Part shown: positions 6,553 through 12,504 of the stretch, piece by piece
How the letters are laid out: each line of letters starts with the position of its first letter
Position numbering within the stretch: position 1 is the first letter of the stretch
From: CAYZYO01 sp964482585
GTDB taxonomy: Bacteria > Bacillota > Syntrophomonadia > Syntrophomonadales > Syntrophomonadaceae
Direction of reading: 5' to 3'
DNA length: 12,504 bases
NCBI GenBank assembly: GCA_964482585.1
Contig: CAYZYO010000075.1
Coordinates: forward strand, 1-12,504
The notes under the pieces: generated by a model
What the model saw: only the letters and a program-made list of their open reading frames with translations
What the model was told of the DNA's origin: nothing
The model's database searches: none
Translations under genes and position numbers: made by a program

Positions 6553-7848
6553 CTATAGTCTCTCCAGCTTAAATCCCTTTTCCTGGACCAGTTGAGGGTC
6601 GTAGAAATTTTTCGTGTCAACTATAAACGGCTGCCCCTCCCGGGACATGAGTTCAGCCAGGAGATCTAGATTCAAAAAATCAATATCGTTTTGGCGCGCC
6701 AGAAGGACTATTCCATGAGCACCGGCTACAGCTTCTTGCAGGCTGTTCACCTTAAAATCATATTCTGCAGGAACCGCCGGATCAAAGGCCTTTACCTTAC
6801 AGCCGGCCTCTTGCAGGGCTTTGATCACCGAATAGGCGGGGCTCATGCGGTCATCATTAGAAAAATCCTTCATAGCCAGACCCAGTACTGCTACTGCAGC
6901 CTGAGCTGGAGCCACCGGCAGATTACGTAGTACTAGAGCGGCGACATAACGAGGCATTTCTTCATTAACCCTGCGGGCAGTCTTCAACAAATCCAGGCTG
7001 ACCCCGAGTTCATCGGCTTTGGGCGAAAGATAGAAAAAAGCATTTGGAAGACAGTATCCCCCGACCCCGGGGCCGGGGGTTAAAAGATTTACCCTCTGAT
7101 GAGTGTTGGCTACCTGTATAACCTCAAAAACATCTATATGCATAGCCTTGCAAAAACGGGTAAACTCGTTAACCATGGCAATATCTACATCACGGGAAAT
7201 ATTCTCCATAACTTTGGCCGCTTCCACCACTTCCATAGAGCTGGCAAGGGTAATAGGTGCCTTGGTTACTACAGACATGAGCTCTAAAGCCTTTTGAGCA
7301 CTACCAGAATTAATCCCCGATAAAGCTGCCGGCATATGTTCAAATTCATAAAAAGCCCGGCCTTCAGCGATTCTTTCCGACGAATAGGCCAGATCAAAAT
7401 CTACTCCTGCTTTAAGTCCACTTACTCTTTCCAGTAATGGTAGAATAATTTCCCTGGTAGTCCCTGGAATGACAGTACTCCTGATCAGCACTAGATCGTC
7501 AGGTTTCAGTCCTTCACCAACTGTTTCACATACTTTCAATAACGGCAAAATATCAGTTTGATGATTCTCTACCGGGATACCTATAGTAACAATAATGTTT
7601 TTGCAGTCCTTGATTGCTTCCAGTCCGTCAGTGACTGCACGGAAACGTCCCTGTGCTATCTGTTCGTTGAGTATCTGCTGGATCCCCTTACTTTCATAGG
7701 CTTCCAGGTGGTGAGTGATACCATCGTTTAGATCAGCTACCAGCTGTTCATCAATATCAACCCCGGTAACTGTACAGCCCTGCATAGCGAAACTCAAGGC
7801 CAGGGGCAGCCCTACAAAACCTAGTCCAAATACACATACTTTTTTCAT
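6553..7848 (-). CDS. Nucleotide-sugar 6-dehydrogenase, WecC/UDP-GlcDH family
   Basis: This 431-aa cytoplasmic NAD-dependent enzyme is expected to oxidise the C6 hydroxyl of a UDP-sugar to a uronic acid. The N-terminal Rossmann motif is VFGLGFVG (G8, G10, G13) with D31 at the end of the second strand. The middle domain has AAKVMENISRDVDIA with K212, close to the UDP-ManNAc dehydrogenase pattern. The catalytic cysteine is C266 in TPGPGVGGYCLPNAFF. WecC proteins usually have GVGGHC and an aspartate a few residues later, so this clade differs next to the active site. The ATG at 7846-7848 has GGAGG ten bases upstream. A longer TTG start at 7875 would put that site inside the gene. It follows the TuaH-like gene by 37 bp. 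UDP-ManNAc, UDP-GlcNAc or UDP-Glc are all possible substrates; the first two fit the motifs better. Confidence 0.87.
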   Translation of the reverse strand: MKKVCVFGLGFVGLPLALSFAMQGCTVTGVDIDEQLVADLNDGITHHLEAYESKGIQQILNEQIAQGRFRAVTDGLEAIKDCKNIIVTIGIPVENHQTDILPLLKVCETVGEGLKPDDLVLIRSTVIPGTTREIILPLLERVSGLKAGVDFDLAYSSERIAEGRAFYEFEHMPAALSGINSGSAQKALELMSVVTKAPITLASSMEVVEAAKVMENISRDVDIAMVNEFTRFCKAMHIDVFEVIQVANTHQRVNLLTPGPGVGGYCLPNAFFYLSPKADELGVSLDLLKTARRVNEEMPRYVAALVLRNLPVAPAQAAVAVLGLAMKDFSNDDRMSPAYSVIKALQEAGCKVKAFDPAVPAEYDFKVNSLQEAVAGAHGIVLLARQNDIDFLNLDLLAELMSREGQPFIVDTKNFYDPQLVQEKGFKLERL

Positions 7849-7885
7849 TACCTGAATTCCTCCAATAATAAGCAATCTATTTGCA

Positions 7886-9028
7886 TCATTTAGCTATAAA
7901 TTTATTAATTTTATTCATCATAAATTCAGCCCGGCTTTCCCAGGAATTATCCAGAGCCCTTTTCAGGCGGGCCCTCTTTTTTTCCGGGGTGTCCTTCAAG
8001 GCCCGGGACACAGCTTCAGCAAAGCCCCCGGAGCCTCGGCCGAACTCCACCAGGCCGTCAAAATCCATAATCTCTGGCATGGGAACAGAAGCAATTGGGC
8101 ATCCCGAGGCCAGGTACTCGTAAAATTTTAGCGGGCTCACGGTTGCAGTCAGCTCATTCTCCTTAAAGGGATTTAAGCACACGTCAAAACCCTTCAAATA
8201 TTGAGGTAAAACCTTCCTATCTTTATGGCCGAGAAAATAAACATTCTGCATCTGCTTTATCCCGGATATGTCAACATTGACTCCTACCGGACCCACCATA
8301 ACTACTGAAGCATCTGGAAACATTCTGGCTACTTCACCTACTAAATCCAGGTCTATCCATTCCTTAACAGCCCCGATAAATCCCAAAATAGGCCGGGGAA
8401 GATCCCAGAGCTCTTCGGCTAAGGGAGTTTGGGCACAGTCAGCCTGGCTGAAATGCTCGATATCAGCGGCATTGGGTGAGAGATAAATTTCTTTACAAAA
8501 CTCCTTTTTACTTTCATATAAGCCCCTGGCAGTACAAAAAACCAGGTCACAGCGGGCAAGAAGCTTTCTTTCCATCGCCTTTACCAGGCGGGGATTAAAA
8601 CCATCGTAAGCAGAATGCTCATCCACACAATCATAGATTAAAGCCCTTTCCCCCAGTATTCCCAGCAGATCACAGCTGGTGTGCAAATAGGTCCATAGTA
8701 CAGGGTGAACGAAGTTCAGCTCTTGCATGGCACTCTTAACCCTCCGGGCAATTACCTTCTGATTAAACACATTAATCCCCGGTAAGCGGCTGGCAAAAGG
8801 CAGTACTACCGGAGGAGACAATAACCATATATTATCACTTAAAGGCCGAATTCCTTTTTTGGCCATCTCCTTTTTAAAAGCGACATCAGGGTCTTTATAT
8901 GGAGATAAAAAAGAAATAGGTGGTTCTATATAGAGTATTCTATGGGATCTCGGCAGACGGGACATGATCTGCTGTTTTCGGGTCCATAAAGGCTCCCAGT
9001 CTACCGAAGAAATACAAACAATATCCAA
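7886..9028 (-). CDS. GT-B glycosyltransferase, TuaH-like
   Basis: This 380-aa protein opens with MDIVCISSVDWEPLWTRKQQ. It carries LIYDCVDEHSAY (Y132, D133, D136), the pattern I associate with the TuaH-like group of glycosyltransferases named after the Bacillus teichuronic acid gene. The C-terminal donor domain has LGFIGAVKEWIDLDLV, VVMVGPVG and SPLKFYEYLASGCPIAS (K301, E304), which is the nucleotide-sugar-binding end of GT-B enzymes. No membrane helix is seen, so it probably works at the inner face of the membrane. The TTG start is well supported: a perfect AAGGAGG lies seven bases upstream and overlaps the stop codon of the preceding polymerase gene, 12 bp away, which suggests translational coupling. 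With a uronic-acid dehydrogenase next, the set resembles a teichuronic-acid-type operon by function. Donor and acceptor are unknown. Confidence 0.85.
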   Translation of the reverse strand: MDIVCISSVDWEPLWTRKQQIMSRLPRSHRILYIEPPISFLSPYKDPDVAFKKEMAKKGIRPLSDNIWLLSPPVVLPFASRLPGINVFNQKVIARRVKSAMQELNFVHPVLWTYLHTSCDLLGILGERALIYDCVDEHSAYDGFNPRLVKAMERKLLARCDLVFCTARGLYESKKEFCKEIYLSPNAADIEHFSQADCAQTPLAEELWDLPRPILGFIGAVKEWIDLDLVGEVARMFPDASVVMVGPVGVNVDISGIKQMQNVYFLGHKDRKVLPQYLKGFDVCLNPFKENELTATVSPLKFYEYLASGCPIASVPMPEIMDFDGLVEFGRGSGGFAEAVSRALKDTPEKKRARLKRALDNSWESRAEFMMNKINKFIAK

Positions 9029-9035
9029 GAAACTG

Positions 9036-9042
9036 CCTCCTT
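9036..9042 (-). promoter_or_regulatory. Consensus ribosome binding site fixing the TTG start of the TuaH-like gene
   Basis: AAGGAGG on the minus strand overlaps the TAA stop (9041-9043) of the upstream polymerase gene and sits seven bases before the TTG at 9026-9028. It decides the start and suggests translational coupling. Confidence 0.85.
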
Positions 9043-10279
9043 AAGTATTTTCCAAAGGGCTGCTGGTTAAACGGGGTAGAGCCAATATGATCCCCAGGAA
9101 AAACCAGAAGTAAGTTGCCATCATAGGAACCTCAAAAACATTTTCCACACAGTTATGAGCCAGCACCCCCAGCATACCAACCATAATCCCCAGGCCCATA
9201 TAACGGAGAAAATCATCCCTGGTATCATCTATAGCACGGCGCGACCGGTTAAGGGCATATATAAAAAGGAGGAGAGTAGCTGATAAGCCAACCCAACCAC
9301 TTTCAGTTCCAACCTTTAGATACCAGTTATCAGCATAGAAGCTGTTATCAGGATAATAGCGTGCGGCTACTGCGCCGCCGAATTCGCCCAGGCCCACTCC
9401 TACAGCAGGTGAAGTACGCCAGTGATCCATAGCTATACTCCAGCGGCCCAACCGGCCACCCTTTTCGGAGGAAACGATATACTCGGGGCTTGCCATGTAA
9501 ACCATGCGGTCATAAACTGTAGGAGCTACCGCTGGAACAAGTATTGCAGCAACAATCATAGCATATATGATCCGCCTGTCCACCCAGAGTCCCAGCAGCA
9601 GGGCCTCAAGGATAAAAGCCAACCAGGCTCCCCGGGAAAAAGTAAAAACCAGACAGGCAGCTAATATAAGCACGATCACTGCATAGGCTGCTTTTTTAAG
9701 ATAACTACTGGTAGTAAAAAAGATAGCTGAAGCAATCGGCAGAGCCATAATCACGAGGCTTCCCAATATATTAGGACTGCCGATTATAGAAAAAACCCTG
9801 GTTTTAATTGATGTTTCCGTGCTGTCTACCCAGTGAGTGGGAATCTCTACCCCGGCTACATATTGGTAAATTCCATAAAGAGCCACCAGGGCCGAGATTA
9901 ACAAAAAAACATCTACCAGGCCTTTTGCCTGTATTTTAGTAAACAGTAGATTATAGGCCAGGAAGAACCAGAATATGTATTGAACCATAACCCGGGTACC
10001 TTCTACTGCTATCCGGTCATCAGGCGAATTAATCAGGATGAGAAAAATCATTAATCCCACATATAAAACTATTGGCAGAAGCATACGGCTTCCTTCAGGG
10101 CGCAGATGCCCCACGGCCACCCGGCATATCCAGACACCAACTATAAAAATAAAGAGCAGCTCATCCCATATACCCTGTAAAGAAGTAAAGGCTACCTGCC
10201 GGAAAAACCAATCCATTATGACATATAAAACCACTATGTAAAGCTCCAGTCCCAGGCCCTTTCCTCTGACATGGTCCAA
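9041..10279 (-). CDS. Wzy/WaaL-like polysaccharide polymerase or O-antigen ligase family membrane protein
   Basis: This roughly 412-aa protein has about ten or more hydrophobic segments. It bears the Wzy_C/WaaL signature FTFSRGAWLAF (S215, R216) and a large external loop with VGLGEFGGAVAARYYPDN followed by ADNWYLKVGTESGWVGL. The family joins or transfers undecaprenyl-linked oligosaccharides outside the membrane. The loop motif is usually AHN-x-YL; here an aspartate (D317) replaces the histidine, although LAHN occurs further on, near the C-terminus. An ATG at 10292-10294 adds five residues but has no ribosome site. Its second codon starts a GGAGG (10288-10292) placed eight bases before a TTG at 10277-10279, so the TTG is preferred. 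A candidate promoter lies just upstream. The gene heads the three-gene run with the glycosyltransferase and dehydrogenase. Polymerase and ligase cannot be told apart by sequence; TuaE is a functional analogue. Confidence 0.85.
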   Translation of the reverse strand: MDHVRGKGLGLELYIVVLYVIMDWFFRQVAFTSLQGIWDELLFIFIVGVWICRVAVGHLRPEGSRMLLPIVLYVGLMIFLILINSPDDRIAVEGTRVMVQYIFWFFLAYNLLFTKIQAKGLVDVFLLISALVALYGIYQYVAGVEIPTHWVDSTETSIKTRVFSIIGSPNILGSLVIMALPIASAIFFTTSSYLKKAAYAVIVLILAACLVFTFSRGAWLAFILEALLLGLWVDRRIIYAMIVAAILVPAVAPTVYDRMVYMASPEYIVSSEKGGRLGRWSIAMDHWRTSPAVGVGLGEFGGAVAARYYPDNSFYADNWYLKVGTESGWVGLSATLLLFIYALNRSRRAIDDTRDDFLRYMGLGIMVGMLGVLAHNCVENVFEVPMMATYFWFFLGIILALPRLTSSPLENT

Positions 10280-10298
10280 AAAAACCGCCTCCATAGAT

Positions 10299-10329
10299 AA
10301 TATATTTAATCGCCGGCAATTGCTGTCAA
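10299..10329 (-). promoter_or_regulatory. Candidate promoter for the polymerase-glycosyltransferase-dehydrogenase operon
   Basis: On the minus strand a perfect TTGACA (10329 to 10324) is followed by TATATT (10304 to 10299) with a 19-base spacer, slightly long. Predicted initiation near 10292 falls inside the ATG at 10292-10294, so that ATG would probably not be usable and the TTG start at 10279 is favoured. Confidence 0.45.
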
Positions 10330-10367
10330 AACGCTGTTATTGTAATAGCTGCCGTAATTCTCTTGTA

Positions 10368-10392
10368 ATTAACCACAGATGAAAACTGATTT
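10368..10392 (+). repeat. 25-bp direct repeat, copy 1 (ACCACAGATGAA type)
   Basis: It begins ATTAACCACAGATGAA and ends GATTT. It matches 11161-11185 in the same orientation at 23 of 25 positions. The two copies flank the DUF4330 gene and its promoter, about 790 bp apart. Confidence 0.75.
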
Positions 10393-10488
10393 GATTCAAT
10401 CGCTGATGCTAACCACTTCAACCTTTGCACTTTAGCGGAAACTTCTCTACGACAATGATGCAGCAATCTTCAAAACATCAAGCTGTGG

Positions 10489-10974
10489 CTATTGCATTAT
10501 CTCAACTGAAATAACCGTAGCTTGTAATTCGGTCTTCTGGGTTTTCACATAAAAATCTTCCAGGCCTGCCCTGACTTTTTGTCCGGCAAAACCTATTTCC
10601 ATAGGCGAAATCTGGGAGCTATTTCCCTCCAGAGTTAAGAAAATATCCTTACGAAAAGGGTTCTGGGTCAGAACCATCATACCCTCACTATTAGTGGTTA
10701 CCCAGTTGGCAGCCCGGGTTTCCATTTCGGTGATACGAGCCGTTGTAAATGATCCCCCGGCAACCAATGTGTCTCCAACCTGGAGATTATTCTCTACCCC
10801 TGGATACACATTGGGACAAACCACTTTAACCACTACGGTTTTACCCTCGGGATCGACACTTGCAGCCCGGTCTTGATATAAATAGCCAACCACAAGAATG
10901 ATTATTACCAGCAGAATTGCCAGATCAAAGATATTTACCTTTCCCCAGAGACGTCCTTTTTCGTCTAACAACAA
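10489..10974 (-). CDS. DUF4330-family membrane-anchored protein
   Basis: This roughly 161-aa protein has an N-terminal cytoplasmic tip LDEKGRLWGKVNIFD, one membrane helix at about 16-33 (FDLAILLVIIILVVGYLY), and an external beta-rich domain of about 125 residues. The tip and helix fit my memory of DUF4330, a family of unknown function. There is no signal peptidase site or lipobox. The start is revised: a longer GTG frame at 11010 lacks a ribosome site, while AAAGGGGGG (10981-10989) lies six bases before a TTG at 10972-10974. An extended -10 at 11011-11019 would start transcription downstream of the GTG, which agrees. The product starts LLLDEKGRLWG, as expected for the family. It lies upstream of the polymerase, 194-209 bp away. 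A role in wall-polymer assembly or export is inferred only from this location. Confidence 0.8.
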   Translation of the reverse strand: MLLDEKGRLWGKVNIFDLAILLVIIILVVGYLYQDRAASVDPEGKTVVVKVVCPNVYPGVENNLQVGDTLVAGGSFTTARITEMETRAANWVTTNSEGMMVLTQNPFRKDIFLTLEGNSSQISPMEIGFAGQKVRAGLEDFYVKTQKTELQATVISVEIMQ

Positions 10975-11010
10975 ACTAAGCCCCCCTTTAAAAACGACTA
11001 TATCTTTCAC

Positions 11011-11019
11011 AGTATAGCA
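11011..11019 (-). promoter_or_regulatory. Extended -10 promoter for the DUF4330 gene
   Basis: On the minus strand the sequence reads TGC-TATACT, an extended -10 box one base off the TATAAT consensus. Only a poor -35 (TGGTAT) is found 17 bases upstream, as is common with extended -10 promoters. Initiation near 11004 would give a leader of about 30 nt to the TTG start at 10974. Confidence 0.45.
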
Positions 11020-11160
11020 AACATATTATTTAAATACCACGCTGATAATTAAGAATTGCTTATAAAATAATTAACCCCCATGCCCGGAGGACACAACCAC
11101 TTTATGAAAACAATAAAGATTTTGTTCACGTAGATTTTTTAGTTTTTGATAGAGTAAGTG

Positions 11161-11185
11161 ATTAACCACAGATGAACACAGATTT
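11161..11185 (+). repeat. 25-bp direct repeat, copy 2 (ACCACAGATGAA type)
   Basis: ATTAACCACAGATGAA followed by CACAGATTT matches the copy at 10368-10392 with two mismatches. The phrase ACCACAGATGAACACAGAT is a dispersed repeat that I recall from several unrelated bacterial genomes. It lies 16 bp before REP-like copy C. Confidence 0.7.
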
Positions 11186-11201
11186 AACACGGGTTAACAC
11201 C

Positions 11202-11272
11202 CTAGAAACGACCTCAGTTGCCGGCCAGCCGCAATTCAGGATGAAAGGGCGGCGACTGAAGTCGCCTCTACA
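11202..11272. repeat. REP-like element, copy C (full length, decayed left arm)
   Basis: The right arm, CGGCGACTGAAGTCGCCTC then TAC (11250-11271), is identical to copy B's right arm over 22 bases. The centre (GCCAGCCGCAATTCAGGATG onward) matches copy B at 20 of 26 positions. The left arm (TAGAAACGACCTCAGTTGCC) has diverged, but its CGAC/GTTG core can still pair with one G-T. The copy is about 71 bp long and is oriented as copy B. Confidence 0.8.
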
Positions 11273-11483
11273 GTTCTATCCGGCTGCTGCGGTTTCCCCA
11301 AAATGCCAGTGCGGGCCAACTTCTCTAAGTAAGGTGACTGCGTTAAGCATTTATATCCGCATTAAAGGGTAAATGTGAAAGTTTTTGTATTAACTTGGCG
11401 TATTATAAAATACTGAAAATAAAGTTATTATTGTAGTATATATCGAAGATCTATTAATTATAGGATTCTGCATAATTAGCTTG

Positions 11484-11522
11484 TTTGTATCCCGGGGGGG
11501 GCTTCAGTCTCCCTTATACAAA
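11484..11522. repeat. REP-like element, copy D (degenerate) with a run of eight G's
   Basis: The inner hairpin GGGGGGC-TTCA-GTCTCCC (11496-11513) matches the family core, with two A-to-G changes that become G-T pairs. An outer stem, TTTGTAT (11484-11490) with ATACAAA (11516-11522), replaces the usual GTAGAG arm. The G-run spans 11494-11501. Confidence 0.55.
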
Positions 11523-11699
11523 CGGGATGCTTTGACTTAAATGGCATATATATTAAGGAAAGAAATAATTAATTTGCCAAAACCATCTGTATGACCAATT
11601 TATAGGTAATTTTTGTAAGCAGCTGCAGATTATTCTTAAGAAGACTATAATAGGATCTATTAGTAGATATTTTTACAATATCATCATTAACTTGACATA

Positions 11700-11728
11700 T
11701 GGACAAGTAAAGGTACCGGTGTTAAAAT
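11700..11728 (+). promoter_or_regulatory. Promoter for the TagO-like gene
   Basis: TGGACA (11700-11705) and TAAAAT (11723-11728) are each one base from consensus, with the optimal 17-base spacer. Initiation near 11735 leaves a leader of about 28 nt carrying the GGGAGGG ribosome site at 11749-11755. A perfect TTGACA at 11692 lies too far from this -10. Confidence 0.55.
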
Positions 11729-11762
11729 ATTTCTAGTATGTGCACCGTGGGAGGGTTTATGG

Positions 11763-12504
11763 ATGCCGACATACTTTGACATTATTGGTATAGTGGCAGC
11801 TTTTGTCATAGCCTTTTTTTCTATGCCTCTCGTGATTAAACTAGCCTATAAAGTAGGAGCTATTGACCAGCCGGATGCCAGGAAAGTACATTCTGAATCC
11901 ATGCCCCGGATAGGAGGACTGGCTATTTTTACTGCCTTCATTCTCTGCATGGTGTTTATTGTCAAAATATCGGGGCCTTTCCTGGGGCTTATTTACGGAG
12001 CAAGTATAGTTTTTCTAATAGGAATACTTGATGATATATTTCAACTTTCTCCCTGGACTAAATTAGCAGGACAGATTATCGCTGCAGCAGTAGCTGTTTA
12101 TTTTGGAGTAGTAGTAGAATTTGTGACCAACCCGTTTGACGGGCTTTTAAACCTGGGATACTTGAGCATACCTTTAACGATGTTGTGGATAATCGGCGTA
12201 AGTAATGCGGTAAACCTTATAGACGGACTTGATGGATTAGCTGGCGGGGTTTCTGCTATTGCGGCTTTAACCATGGGTATAGTTGCCCTACTGCAGGGAC
12301 AGGCAGAGGTAACTATCGTTGCCCTGGTGCTGGTTGCAGCAATTATGGGCTTTTTACCCTATAATTTTTATCCTGCCAAAACCTTTATGGGTGATGGGGG
12401 GTCTAATTTCCTGGGGTTTACCCTGGCCTGCCTGGCAATAATGGGAACAGCTAAAAGTGCGGCTCTAATATCATTACTTATACCTATAGTAATACTGGGG
12501 ATCC
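11763..12504 (+). CDS. tagO: Undecaprenyl-phosphate sugar-1-phosphate transferase, TagO/WecA/MraY family (3' end cut off)
   Basis: There are 247 complete codons before the window ends. This multi-pass membrane enzyme moves a sugar-1-phosphate, usually GlcNAc-1-phosphate from UDP-GlcNAc, to undecaprenyl phosphate, starting teichoic, teichuronic or secondary wall polymers. Family signatures appear in order: DARKVH then PRIGG (38-52), the metal-binding DD pair at D90-D91 (ILDDIFQLSPWTK), NAVNLIDGLDGLAGG (N148, N151, D154, D157) and KTFMGDGGSNFLGF (D211). The common form of the last motif is GDTGS, so G212 replaces threonine. The ATG at 11763 has GGGAGGG seven bases upstream. A nearby ATG at 11759 meets a stop after six codons. 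It is transcribed away from the minus-strand wall genes. TagO and WecA cannot be separated by sequence, so the symbol is by function; MraY is less likely given the context. Confidence 0.88.
   Translation, partial: MPTYFDIIGIVAAFVIAFFSMPLVIKLAYKVGAIDQPDARKVHSESMPRIGGLAIFTAFILCMVFIVKISGPFLGLIYGASIVFLIGILDDIFQLSPWTKLAGQIIAAAVAVYFGVVVEFVTNPFDGLLNLGYLSIPLTMLWIIGVSNAVNLIDGLDGLAGGVSAIAALTMGIVALLQGQAEVTIVALVLVAAIMGFLPYNFYPAKTFMGDGGSNFLGFTLACLAIMGTAKSAALISLLIPIVILGI

Larger units (their letters stand above)
10975..11762. other. Divergent intergenic region with two promoters and several repeats
   Basis: No credible gene is present between the DUF4330 gene (minus) and the TagO-like gene (plus). From left to right it holds the DUF4330 ribosome site and extended -10, an AT-rich stretch, direct repeat copy 2, REP-like copies C and D, a quiet AT-rich stretch (about 11530-11690) with only short palindromes such as TTCTTAAGAA, and the promoter of the TagO-like gene. 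Confidence 0.7.

Noticed and set aside
11104..11133. Nine-residue open frame (MKTIKILFT) after a GGAGG
   Set aside because: The spacing is 14 bases, there is no conserved feature or clear promoter, and it is more likely chance.
11172..11372. 66-aa open frame on the plus strand
   Set aside because: It runs through direct repeat copy 2 and REP-like copy C, has no ribosome site, and its composition is that of the repeat.
4619..11522. Repeats considered as a CRISPR array or terminal repeats of one transposon
   Set aside because: The copies are kilobases apart, are separated by genes and have no regular spacers, and no transposase or cas gene lies between them.
11692..11697. Perfect TTGACA as the -35 of the TagO-like gene
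   Set aside because: The -10 at 11723 would be 25 bases away. TGGACA at 11700 gives the proper 17.
12499..12504. The window ends exactly in GGATCC, suggesting a cloning-site boundary
   Set aside because: The frame of the TagO-like gene is open and normal up to the edge, and one hexamer match can be chance.

Overview
The window looks like chromosomal DNA of an anaerobic Gram-positive bacterium of the class Clostridia. Supporting signs are a greA-lysS pair, strong AGGAGG-type ribosome binding sites with frequent TTG starts, no lipopolysaccharide genes, and a set of cell-wall polymer genes that includes csaB. A Syntrophomonas/Desulfotomaculum-like relative is my best guess, from gene-order memory only. 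The species cannot be read from the sequence.

Layout. Plus strand, 1-3434: the 3' end of greA, complete lysS, a 137-aa two-helix membrane protein of unknown function, a 135-bp imperfect palindrome that fills the next gap, and a family-4 glycosyltransferase. Minus strand, 3456-10974, in transcription order: a DUF4330 membrane protein, a Wzy/WaaL-like polymerase or ligase, a TuaH-like glycosyltransferase, a nucleotide-sugar (WecC-type) dehydrogenase, a MurJ/MviN flippase and a CsaB-type pyruvyl transferase. The polymerase, glycosyltransferase and dehydrogenase are tightly packed (12 and 37 bp gaps) and probably form one transcript. The others are separated by 190-240 bp gaps that hold candidate promoters and repeats. 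A divergent region of about 790 bp (10975-11762) carries two facing promoters and several repeats. From 11763 a TagO/WecA-type sugar-phosphate transferase runs off the right edge.

Together the genes cover most steps of one lipid-linked wall polysaccharide: initiation on undecaprenyl phosphate (TagO-like), sugar addition (two glycosyltransferases), uronic acid supply (dehydrogenase), export (MurJ-like), polymerisation or ligation (Wzy-like) and pyruvylation (CsaB). In related organisms a pyruvylated secondary wall polymer anchors SLH-domain S-layer proteins. That role is inferred here, because no SLH protein lies in the window.

The non-coding part is unusually structured. A small repeat family built on the core GGAGACTTCAGTCTCC or GGCGACTTCAGTCGCC occurs four times, in three of the gaps around the minus-strand wall genes, and most base changes keep the hairpin paired. 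A separate 25-bp direct repeat flanks the DUF4330 gene, and a different long palindrome separates the 137-aa gene from the plus-strand glycosyltransferase. No RNA genes, CRISPR arrays, transposase genes or origins were found.
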